This document shows, in pieces, positions 1-8,423 of a DNA stretch of 64,000 bases. Position 1 is the stretch's first letter. Each line of letters starts with the position of its first letter. A model generated the notes under the pieces. That model did not search any database and had not been told where the DNA came from. It saw nothing but the letters and a program-made list of their open reading frames with translations. The translations under genes and the position numbers were made by a program. The DNA lies in assembly GCA_947624325.1 (NCBI GenBank), contig CANQJT010000003.1:149201-213200 (forward strand), given 5' to 3'. The DNA comes from Candidatus Gastranaerophilales bacterium. Its GTDB lineage: Bacteria; Cyanobacteriota; Vampirovibrionia; Gastranaerophilales; Gastranaerophilaceae.

Positions 1-2700
1 GTATTCATTTTTAATTCTGTTAATTTCAATTTCTTTAAAGTTTTTGTAAATGTCTTTGTTTGAAATACCTTTGCTTTTTATATATTCAAATGCTCCATCA
101 ACGTCTCCATCTGTAAATAATTTATAGGCTTCAGTGAATGCATCTTGTTTGTATTGTTTAATTCTTGCACCTGTAATACCTGTTATAATACCCATTAATT
201 GGCTTAAACCTTCACCTGAAATGTCGATATCACCTGTTATTGCAAAATCCGTAATTATACTCAATGCCGCATCAGTACCTATTTCCGCAAGAAATGCAAG
301 AACTTTTTTCTGGGTTGCATTATATACTTGTTTGCCTACACCGTATGCATAACCGTTAATTCCCATCCCTGATGTTATTAAAAGAATTTCTTTTAATGTT
401 TCACTTAAAAAGTCATCAAATGAATCTTTACTAATATTGTTTTCCGACATAAAATCATCTGCCAAATCAAGTGCATTATCTGTAAAGAAACCTGCAAGAG
501 CCGTGAATTGCCCTGCTTTTAAAATGCCATAACCTACAGGTGGAGATACAAAAGAAACAACTCCGCCTATAACCATCATTCCCATTCCGGCAAATTGAAC
601 GATACTTCCTACTTTATCCGCAAAACCGTCTTGATCTTTGCAATAGTTATCAATAAGTTTTTGGAATGATGATTGTGACCCTAAGGCTAAAACCTGTGAG
701 TTTGCATATTTTTCCTGCAGTGATTTCAGACTCATACCTAAACCACATTCCAAATCATCAAGGAAGTTGCGTTCCAGTGCTTCTTGATTTGATTTATTAA
801 TGCCGCCTTTGAATATATTACCTGCGGCTTCTATAGAAAAAGGAACATCTTCATAAATATATTCTTCCATACCGCAATATTCATATTTTTCTTCATCTAA
901 GGTCTTTTTTGTATATACAATTTTATAATCATCAGTCAGTTTTATTTTATAGTCGCCTATAAATTCCGAATTATTAATATGGTCTTCAATTTTTTGTCTG
1001 ACACAATCTTCTTCTAATATTGAAGAGTATAAATCAATCATTTCATCCAGGTTTGCAATATAAAAATTATTATTTTTATCAAGCTGCAGTATTATATTTC
1101 CGCTTATTTTACATTCTTGAAGAGTTTTATTTAATTCTTCTCTGGCTTTTTCTTCACTGCCTGTTTCTTCATTGCCGTAAAATGTCTTATAAATATCAAA
1201 AACTTCATTTAAATTATCACAATTAACAGCATTATTTTCCAGCATTTGAATTCTGGTGCAGCTGTTCATTGCATATTGATACAACGTGGAATATTTATTA
1301 TATTCACAAATATTGTCTATATTAAAATCTTTTCCTGTCCATCTTTTAAAACAATCTTCAAATGATTCTTTACTCTCACCGTTAATAGCGGCAGTTAATT
1401 CATCAATCATTTGTTTTTGTTCATCTATTGCTTTTTTGATATCTTCTTTAGAAACACCTATATTCATTAATTCTTTAATAAAGTTATAGCCGTCTCTTAT
1501 TGCACCGTCTTTATTTTCCTGTGCATTAAATTGACTATACATATTATCATATTGTTCCTGCAGGAACTTTAAAGTGATAACTTCCATCTGCTCATTAGCA
1601 TCAAGTTCTTCAGCATTTGATAAATCGGAATTTTGTAAACTGCAGGATTGTTTATCTGTTATTTCTTCAGCTATGGCAGCGGTGTCTTCGGAATATATAT
1701 CATAAGGCGACAGATTTGATGTATCTGTTTCTTCAATAGAATCTTTAGAATCTTGTGTTATATTTACTTTTGAATTATATACAAAGAAATTGTCAGCTCC
1801 TTTCCCTCCGTATATAAGACCATGTTGTGTTTGACGAATATCAAATGTGTCGTTACCTTTGCCTCCGTCGGCTTTTATTAATTGAATATTACTTAATAAA
1901 AATCTGTCATTGCCTTTACCACCTTCTATTGTATCTATTTTAGAATTTGAAAGGTCAAAAACATCATCGCCGTTATTTCCTCCTATGTAATTAATATGTG
2001 AACGATTTGCCTGAATGTGGTCATCACCGTCATTGCCTTTAATTGTGCCTGTGACTTTAGAATCATAAATCAGTATTTCATCATTACCTTTTCCGCCGTC
2101 AATATTTTTAATTTCAGAATTATTGATTTGAATTTCATCATGACCTTTATTGGAATTTATTGAATCAACTTTAGAGTTATTTATTTCAATATATTCATCA
2201 TTAGAACCGCCATAAATTTTGTCAACTCTTGAATCATTAATTATGGTATTCTTACAGGAAACACTAATACTGTCTGCATTAGAGTCTGAAAGAATTAAAG
2301 AATCTGCACCGCTTCCGATACTGATTTCATCCATATCGGAATTAATAACGGAAATTTTAATATTATCCGGTTTCTGATAGCTAAGTCTTGCATCTTTTGC
2401 TCCGATAATAATAATATCCCCTGTTTCTTTGTTAATACGAACTTGAATACCATCAGGTATTTTGTCCATAGTTAAACTTGCGCCCATCCCTAATGAAAAA
2501 GTATAACTTCCCCAGTTATTTACCTCGGGTTTAACTTCTTCCCAGTCTGAAGAAAAACCGTCAGAATATTCTTCTGCTTTAGTTTCGGATAACTCAAAAT
2601 CAATTGCATCATTTTCATAATTAGTGGATGCACTGCCTGTAGTATCTTGTAAATAAGCAAATGAGTTTTTTCTTGATGCATTAATCCCTAATTCATCCAT
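1..2700 (-). CDS. Giant haemolysin-repeat protein, tandem paralog (partial, C terminus outside window)
   Basis: The reading frame is open from ATG at 2700 down to base 1 (900 codons) and runs off the window, so the C terminus is missing. The first 35 or so residues (MDELGINASRKNSFAYLQDT and on) nearly match the paralog that starts at 7476. About residues 75-320 contain repeats of the GGKGND/NNGDD kind, typical of haemolysin-type beta-roll or beta-helix repeats. A helical region follows with the shared motif KESFEDCFKRW, then a glycine-rich hydrophobic stretch, as in the paralog. No Sec signal peptide is visible. A paralogous C-terminal calpain-like domain is expected beyond the window edge but cannot be seen. 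It has its own sigma-28-like promoter and an AAGG ribosome-binding region just upstream. Function unknown; most likely an exported toxin, effector or surface protein. Confidence 0.8.
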   Translation of the reverse strand, partial: MDELGINASRKNSFAYLQDTTGSASTNYENDAIDFELSETKAEEYSDGFSSDWEEVKPEVNNWGSYTFSLGMGASLTMDKIPDGIQVRINKETGDIIIIGAKDARLSYQKPDNIKISVINSDMDEISIGSGADSLILSDSNADSISVSCKNTIINDSRVDKIYGGSNDEYIEINNSKVDSINSNKGHDEIQINNSEIKNIDGGKGNDEILIYDSKVTGTIKGNDGDDHIQANRSHINYIGGNNGDDVFDLSNSKIDTIEGGKGNDRFLLSNIQLIKADGGKGNDTFDIRQTQHGLIYGGKGADNFFVYNSKVNITQDSKDSIEETDTSNLSPYDIYSEDTAAIAEEITDKQSCSLQNSDLSNAEELDANEQMEVITLKFLQEQYDNMYSQFNAQENKDGAIRDGYNFIKELMNIGVSKEDIKKAIDEQKQMIDELTAAINGESKESFEDCFKRWTGKDFNIDNICEYNKYSTLYQYAMNSCTRIQMLENNAVNCDNLNEVFDIYKTFYGNEETGSEEKAREELNKTLQECKISGNIILQLDKNNNFYIANLDEMIDLYSSILEEDCVRQKIEDHINNSEFIGDYKIKLTDDYKIVYTKKTLDEEKYEYCGMEEYIYEDVPFSIEAAGNIFKGGINKSNQEALERNFLDDLECGLGMSLKSLQEKYANSQVLALGSQSSFQKLIDNYCKDQDGFADKVGSIVQFAGMGMMVIGGVVSFVSPPVGYGILKAGQFTALAGFFTDNALDLADDFMSENNISKDSFDDFLSETLKEILLITSGMGINGYAYGVGKQVYNATQKKVLAFLAEIGTDAALSIITDFAITGDIDISGEGLSQLMGIITGITGARIKQYKQDAFTEAYKLFTDGDVDGAFEYIKSKGISNKDIYKNFKEIEINRIKNEY

Positions 2701-2732
2701 ACCAAAACTTTTCCTTACCTTTAGTATTTTAA

Positions 2733-2760
2733 ATATCGGCAGGAAACATTAATAACTTTA
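2733..2760 (-). promoter_or_regulatory. Sigma-28 (FliA/SigD)-type promoter of the partial giant gene
   Basis: On the minus strand TAAAGTT (2760-2754) is followed by GCCGATAT (2740-2733), with 16 bases between TAAA and GCCGATAT. This matches the known flagellar sigma consensus TAAA-N15/16-GCCGATA(A/T). The -10 element lies about 32 bases before the ATG at 2700. The same element with the same spacing precedes the paralog at 7476. Confidence 0.75.
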
Positions 2761-2796
2761 ATTAATATAAAAAGAATTTTACGAAATGTTAAAAAA

Positions 2797-3099
2797 TTAT
2801 TCTGTTTTGTTTTCGGTAATTGTTATTCCAAATTTTTCTTTAAGTATATTATTTACATTATCAAGTTTTGCTTGGATTTCTTCAGCCTCCTTTGTAAGAC
2901 CTTCTTTTAAAGCTTCCTGTTTTATGCTTGTAAGTTTTATTTGTTCCGTCATATATCTTGTATATGCATTTTTAAATTCAGACTTATCCATTTGCCGAAT
3001 AAATTTTTCATAATCTTTTTTTAGCATATCATACATCGTGAATGTTTTACTTTGAGTTTTTTGTGATTCATTTCCATTATTAATTGATATCGGATCCAT
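2797..3099 (-). CDS. Small helical protein between the two giant genes, possible chaperone
   Basis: A 100-residue, highly charged, mostly helical protein without signal peptide or membrane segment; the second half (about residues 35-90) looks like a coiled coil. ATG at 3099 is preceded by AGAGGAA, a good ribosome-binding site. It begins 15 bases after the stop of the calpain-RTX gene and so is probably cotranscribed with it, while the next gene down has its own promoter. I do not recognise the family. Its size, charge and position next to a large protein without a signal peptide would suit a dedicated secretion chaperone or partner, but this is inference only. Confidence 0.65.
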   Translation of the reverse strand: MDPISINNGNESQKTQSKTFTMYDMLKKDYEKFIRQMDKSEFKNAYTRYMTEQIKLTSIKQEALKEGLTKEAEEIQAKLDNVNNILKEKFGITITENKTE

Positions 3100-3114
3100 T
3101 TTAAATTCCTCTTT

Positions 3115-6100
3115 TTAGTTTATTTCTGCAATATAAATTAATTTAAAACACTTTTTAAATTCTTCAACTGTAAGTGTAACTGATTTTGGTTTGTATGAGC
3201 CAAATGACCATGGGTTTGTAACAATTACCATTGTTTCACCAAGTTCATTTTTTGTAAATTCTACACTGTATGCGTGTTTTTCCACAAGATTAGGATTTGG
3301 ACAATTTTCTTCAAGAGTACCTCCGCATATTAAATATTTATCCCACTTGCTTGGGTCATTAATAATATCATCTATATTTTTATGAAAAGGATCGTTATAG
3401 CCCTTTGTGTTATCTAATCCAAAAGCTTTAAATACATCATAACTATATCCTCCATTACCGCCTGCGGTTTCTGCAAGAGCTGCTTTTTCACTATCGCTTA
3501 AATTTGCATAATTTGCAATTTTGTCGTTGTTATTTTGGTACCAATAGGCTTCGGTATTAAATTGTTTTAAAAGTTGATTGTTATCGATATAATTATCATA
3601 TATTTCTTTTATAACATCTGCTGAACCAAGTTTTTTATAAGCATCGTCCTGTATTAAACTCAAAAGTCTTTCATTTCTATCTGGCTTTATTACCTCAAAC
3701 AGAAAGTCTTGATCAAAAAGTTGGCAAATGTCGTTTTCGCTTAAATTGAGGTTATATTTTGCATTTATTTCTTTTGTAATTGAATTTATCTTGTCTACAA
3801 CATAAACGGGTATTTCATCAGGACTTTTAATTCCCAACTGTTTTAATGATTCCTTTTCACTATCATAATAATCATTATAATTTTTTAAAATAAAATAATT
3901 TTCATTTTCAAGGTTCAATATTTTATTGTAAGATAAATCTACTTTATATAAACATTCAAGAAGCTGCATTCCTTGTGCGCCTTTTAACATATTCTTTGTT
4001 TCATATCCTAATGATTCAAGGGTTTGACCTTTTTTAAGATTAATTTCTTCTTTGCCTTGTGGTAATTTAGCACTTATACTTCCGTCAGGATTTTCTGTTA
4101 AACATGAAAGTAAATTATATCTTGTTTTAGGGTTACTCATCATTGAATTTAATGGAGCTATAAGGTAACAATCACCTGATTGTTGTTGTACTGATGCAAA
4201 TCTTTCAACGGGAGGGAATAATTCACAATATTTTTCTTTACTTATTGATAACTCTTTACAATTGCCATCAGCTGTTTTGATATAAATATGCTTTGACCCT
4301 TCAACTTCAAATACATCTCCTATTTGAACTGATTTTGAAGCACTATTTATATTGTCATATTTTGGCACCATAAGTGAATTTATATCCAGCCCTTCAGTTT
4401 TAGCTTTATACAACATTTGTATATCTTTTGCAATAACTTTGCCTTGTGCGGATGAAAAGTCTATAGTTTTATATTTTTGATAGTTAAGTTTATATTCTTT
4501 TGATAATTTTTGTATTATTGAATTAGTATCTAAATTAGTTCTCAATTTTTCAATATCTGCATCAGTAAAGATGTTTAAACTTTTTGCATAAGTTATAACA
4601 TTTTGTACATTACCGGTTGCATCAAACTTATTCATACAATTTTGTATTTCTTTGCTTTTAATTGATTCTAATATTTCAGATTTGGCAGTAGTATAATTTT
4701 TGTCTGATGCTAATTTAAAAATATCAGATTCGTCTATCATTTTTATAACTTTATTATAATCACCGTTATTTTTATAAGAACTTTCAATTTTTTCTATTTC
4801 ATAGTTTTTAAGATTATTAAAAATTTGTTTATCTGAAAAACCTTCATCTCTTAAATATTCTACGGCTTTATATGAATCACCTTCATATATCATTTTAGAA
4901 GCGGTAGAGAATTTTTCCATTTGGTAGTTTTTAATTTTAGCACCGGCAATACCTGTTATAACACCAAGAAGCTGGCTTAGAGCTTCACCTGAGAAGTCTA
5001 ATTCACCGGTAATCATAAATTCCGTAATTATACCTAAAGTTGCATCGCTTCCAATTTCAGCAAGCCAGCCCAGTGCTTCCTGCTGTGTTAAACTGCTTAT
5101 TTTTTCTTTTGCAGCTTCAGCTGCCCAAGAGTGAGCCGCTGAGGATACTTTATTTATTTTAGCTCCTGTGTATAATAATAATATTTCTTTGACACTTTCT
5201 TTAAGAAGTTCTGATGCTTCTTCTTCTGTCAGTCCGTTTTCGGAAGTTAAGTTGTCGCCTAATTCTAATATATTATCTGCAAACATACCGCTGATTGCTG
5301 TATATTTCCCTGCAGACATTAATGCCATTCCTGCCGGAGGAAATACAAAAGATACAATTCCGCCTATCACAATCAGTCCCATACCGCCCATCTGCATTGT
5401 ACTGCCTAGTCTTGAAGCAAATGTATTCTGTTCAAGACAATATCTGTCTATTAATTTCTGGAAAGATGTTTGTGAACCCAATGCATTTACCTGCTGGGTT
5501 GCATATTTCCCTTGTAACTCTTCCAAACTTATTCCCATTGTTTCTTTAAATGTTGTCAGGAAATCATTTTTATAGCCTTCAAATAAATCATCTATATCTC
5601 TTATATTTGTTGTACTTGTATATATATTTGAATAATCTTCTAAGTTTTTAATAAATTCTTTATTTCCATTTTTTATATTTTTGCTTATAATTTTAATTTT
5701 ATAATCTTCCGTAATTTCAAAGCTTAACATTGAACTATCTACAGAAGTTGCTGTCCAATTTGTTTTATTTATTTCTTCTCTTGCTCTTTCTTTTGAACCA
5801 TAAAATTCAACATAATAATCAAAAACTTCCTGCATATTTTTTGCATTACTAATTTGATTTTTAAAAATTTCAAGGTTTTGAAGTCCTGATACGGCAACCG
5901 AATATATTTGAGAAGTTTCATAATATTCCATTATTGCTTCTTCATTGTAATCAATACCAAGCCATCTTTTAAAACAATCTTCAAATGATTCTTTACTTGT
6001 ACCTTTAAGCGCCGATGTTAAATCTTCTATCATTTGTTCTTGTTCATCAATTGCTTTTTGAATATCTTTTTTATTTACACCGCAGTCCAATAATTCTTTT

Positions 6101-7476
6101 ATTATGTTATAACCGTCTGCAATTTTCCCGTCTTCAAGTTCTTGCCGATTAAAAGAATCAGTCATATTATTTAATGTTTCTTTGAGAAAATCAATTGTTA
6201 TAGCTTGTGTTTGTTGCTCCGGTGTTAAATTATCAGAATATGAAGATAACTTTTGGGAAGTTATATTTTCAGCAGTTTCTATTTCTTCATCATTGAATTT
6301 TGTATATGGTAAAAATTCGGTTTTTGTCTCATCATTTATATAATCTTTTTTATCAGATTTAATTTTCATTTTTTTTGTGTCAGCAAATATTATATCGGAG
6401 CCTTTCCCTCCGTCTATTTCGCCTGTAGTTTGCCCCATAATATTTATTGCGTCATTTCCCTTGCCTCCGAATATGTTTACTGTTTTTTTAGATGAACTGT
6501 TTACAACTATAGTATCATCACCTGCGTTCCCTTTTAAAACATCAATATTTGAATCCCTAACAAGAAATGTATCAGTATCAGCACCTCCATTGACAATATT
6601 CACATCTGAATTTAATATTTGTGTGTAATTTTCACCGCTTCCGACATCTATTTCTTTTGTAACAGATGATTTATTAATATAAATTTTGTCGTTGTCTTTA
6701 CCTGTATCAATAGATTTAACATTAGAGTTAAATATATTAATAAAATCCATTCCGTCATTAGTTTCAATATAATCAGTTACTTTGGAGGATAAAATGTTTA
6801 TTGTATCATCTCCTTTTTCACCGATAATTCTATTAACTTCGGAGTTTTTATCCAATGTTATATTATCATTCCCCGAACCGCCGTTTATGGAAAATACTTT
6901 GGAATTGATAATATCAATTGTATCATTACCGTTTGCAGCTGATATTAAATCCGCTTCCGAATTTTCAAGTCTGATTTTGCTGTTGCATACAGAATTTGCA
7001 TATAACTCGGATATTTTAGTGTTAATGAGTTCTATATCATTGCAATCACCCTTTATTGTATTTATTACTGAATCTTCCACATAAAGACTGCTGCTTCCGC
7101 TTGTAATGTTAATAAGACTTACATCGCTTGAATATATATTTATTTTTTCGTCAGGGTGATCTCCCGATATAATTACACCTTTTCCTCCCGTAATTTCTAT
7201 TTCTCCGGTTTCGGGATTTATTCTTATAACGGTATCTTTTGTAATTTCACTTACAGTAACGGATAAATTTTCATTAATTACATATTTATAATAACCTCCG
7301 TCTCGCTCGGGTTCAATAATTTCCCAATCTTTTGAATATTCATCAGTTTCATATGAGATTGATTCATATCCAAAATCAATTGCATCATTTTCATAATTAG
7401 TAGATCCACCGCCTGTAGTATCTTGTAAATAAGCAAATGAGTTTTTTCTTGATGCATTAATCCCAAATTCATCCAT
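3115..7476 (-). CDS. Giant haemolysin-repeat protein with C-terminal calpain-like cysteine protease
   Basis: 1453 residues. Residues 1-60 are a conserved N-terminal block shared with the paralog at 1-2700. About 75-370 hold haemolysin-type repeats (GGKGND, GGKGSD, GNAGDD). About 380-690 are helical. About 690-735 form a glycine-rich hydrophobic hairpin-like segment that could insert in a membrane. The C terminus resembles peptidase family C2: Cys1103 in SGDCYLIAPL, His1401 in KHAYSV and Asn1421 in TNPW, in the order and spacing expected for a calpain Cys/His/Asn triad. There is no Sec signal. Transcription is probably from a sigma-28-type promoter, with a small helical gene 15 bases downstream. 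Domains and triad are visible in sequence; export and a role as a protease effector are inferred. The repeat region could instead make it a surface-anchored protein. Confidence 0.85.
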   Translation of the reverse strand: MDEFGINASRKNSFAYLQDTTGGGSTNYENDAIDFGYESISYETDEYSKDWEIIEPERDGGYYKYVINENLSVTVSEITKDTVIRINPETGEIEITGGKGVIISGDHPDEKINIYSSDVSLINITSGSSSLYVEDSVINTIKGDCNDIELINTKISELYANSVCNSKIRLENSEADLISAANGNDTIDIINSKVFSINGGSGNDNITLDKNSEVNRIIGEKGDDTINILSSKVTDYIETNDGMDFINIFNSNVKSIDTGKDNDKIYINKSSVTKEIDVGSGENYTQILNSDVNIVNGGADTDTFLVRDSNIDVLKGNAGDDTIVVNSSSKKTVNIFGGKGNDAINIMGQTTGEIDGGKGSDIIFADTKKMKIKSDKKDYINDETKTEFLPYTKFNDEEIETAENITSQKLSSYSDNLTPEQQTQAITIDFLKETLNNMTDSFNRQELEDGKIADGYNIIKELLDCGVNKKDIQKAIDEQEQMIEDLTSALKGTSKESFEDCFKRWLGIDYNEEAIMEYYETSQIYSVAVSGLQNLEIFKNQISNAKNMQEVFDYYVEFYGSKERAREEINKTNWTATSVDSSMLSFEITEDYKIKIISKNIKNGNKEFIKNLEDYSNIYTSTTNIRDIDDLFEGYKNDFLTTFKETMGISLEELQGKYATQQVNALGSQTSFQKLIDRYCLEQNTFASRLGSTMQMGGMGLIVIGGIVSFVFPPAGMALMSAGKYTAISGMFADNILELGDNLTSENGLTEEEASELLKESVKEILLLYTGAKINKVSSAAHSWAAEAAKEKISSLTQQEALGWLAEIGSDATLGIITEFMITGELDFSGEALSQLLGVITGIAGAKIKNYQMEKFSTASKMIYEGDSYKAVEYLRDEGFSDKQIFNNLKNYEIEKIESSYKNNGDYNKVIKMIDESDIFKLASDKNYTTAKSEILESIKSKEIQNCMNKFDATGNVQNVITYAKSLNIFTDADIEKLRTNLDTNSIIQKLSKEYKLNYQKYKTIDFSSAQGKVIAKDIQMLYKAKTEGLDINSLMVPKYDNINSASKSVQIGDVFEVEGSKHIYIKTADGNCKELSISKEKYCELFPPVERFASVQQQSGDCYLIAPLNSMMSNPKTRYNLLSCLTENPDGSISAKLPQGKEEINLKKGQTLESLGYETKNMLKGAQGMQLLECLYKVDLSYNKILNLENENYFILKNYNDYYDSEKESLKQLGIKSPDEIPVYVVDKINSITKEINAKYNLNLSENDICQLFDQDFLFEVIKPDRNERLLSLIQDDAYKKLGSADVIKEIYDNYIDNNQLLKQFNTEAYWYQNNNDKIANYANLSDSEKAALAETAGGNGGYSYDVFKAFGLDNTKGYNDPFHKNIDDIINDPSKWDKYLICGGTLEENCPNPNLVEKHAYSVEFTKNELGETMVIVTNPWSFGSYKPKSVTLTVEEFKKCFKLIYIAEIN

Positions 7477-7508
7477 AACAAAACTTTTCCTTACCTTTAG
7501 TATTTTTA

Positions 7509-7536
7509 ATATCGGCAGGAAATACTGAAATCTTTA
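7509..7536 (-). promoter_or_regulatory. Sigma-28 (FliA/SigD)-type promoter of the calpain-RTX gene
   Basis: On the minus strand TAAAGAT (7536-7530) and GCCGATAT (7516-7509) are separated exactly as in the copy at 2733-2760. About 46 bases of leader, from the -10 region to the ATG, are almost identical between the two genes, including the AAGGTAAGG ribosome-binding stretch, while bases further upstream differ. Confidence 0.75.
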
Positions 7537-7569
7537 ATTAACTAAAAATATATATTAAGAAATATAAAT

Positions 7570-7594
7570 AACGGAAATCATTTTGATTTCCGTT
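7570..7594 (-). terminator. Intrinsic terminator-like hairpin after the WG-repeat gene
   Basis: A perfect 11-bp stem (AACGGAAATCA / TGATTTCCGTT) with a 3-base loop lies 26 bases past the stop of the gene at 7620. A moderately T-rich stretch follows on the minus strand. Confidence 0.6.
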
Positions 7595-7619
7595 ATTTAA
7601 TTTGTTCTAACAAAATTTA

Positions 7620-8423
7620 TTAGTACAATTTTTTAATGTATTTATTAACTTGCAGAGGACCGTATACTATAGGAACAGCTTCTTCACCGGTTGTTGTAAC
7701 AGCACCCCATTTGCCGTTATGTTTAACTTTTAAATAGTTTCCTCTTGCTGTTTCAATTTTGTCATATTTAGGAGCGATTAAAACTTTTCCGTTTAAATCT
7801 ACAACACCCCATCTGTCATAGCTTTCTACTTTAAATAAATCGCTTCCGAGTTTTTCAATATCATCATATTGAGGTTTAATTATAACTTTACCTGCTGCAG
7901 TTATTAAACCTTTTCTGTCATTTTCTTCAATAGAGAAGTAATTTGAAGTTAATTCGTCGACATCATCATATAATACTTTTACGACTACATTCCCGTTTTT
8001 ATTAATAACACCGTATTTTCCGTTTAATTTAACTTTAAATAAGTCGTGTTCCATTGTTGAAATATCATCATATTTAGGTTGGATTATCTGATTTCCGTTC
8101 GTATCAATAATTCCCCATTGACCGTTGATTGCGACTTTAATGTATTCGTAGTTTAAACCTTCAATTTCAGTAAACATAGGTGGGAGGTTTATTCTTCCGT
8201 TTTCGCTGTAGAAACCCCATTTGCCGTTGGATTTGTAACCTGTAATTGTTTTATAGTGAGTATAATACGTATCTTCATACCCCGGCTTTAAGCCTGAAAC
8301 ACCAGCATTGGGGTTATTAATAGGTCCGCCGTCGCCTGAAGTATTTGAGGTTGTTGTTGTGTAAGCTAAACTTGGAAGGGCTATTAGTACTAAGGTGATA
8401 GCTAGAACTAAATTTTTCTTCAT
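7620..8423 (-). CDS. Exported WG-repeat protein
   Basis: 267 residues. Residues 1-20 are a Sec signal peptide (basic MKKN, hydrophobic core, LAY near the cut). The rest is about six WG repeats of 30-35 residues, each with a core such as GKWGF, GQWGI, GKYGV, DRKGL or DRWGV followed by an NGN/I-P-x-YD pattern. WG repeats are thought to form beta structure for protein binding at the cell surface; no enzymatic site is seen. The start overlaps the stop of the upstream permease gene by four bases (ATGA) and has an excellent AAGGAGG, so the two are translationally coupled. A second, less similar WG protein lies at 17135-18022. Confidence 0.85.
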   Translation of the reverse strand: MKKNLVLAITLVLIALPSLAYTTTTSNTSGDGGPINNPNAGVSGLKPGYEDTYYTHYKTITGYKSNGKWGFYSENGRINLPPMFTEIEGLNYEYIKVAINGQWGIIDTNGNQIIQPKYDDISTMEHDLFKVKLNGKYGVINKNGNVVVKVLYDDVDELTSNYFSIEENDRKGLITAAGKVIIKPQYDDIEKLGSDLFKVESYDRWGVVDLNGKVLIAPKYDKIETARGNYLKVKHNGKWGAVTTTGEEAVPIVYGPLQVNKYIKKLY

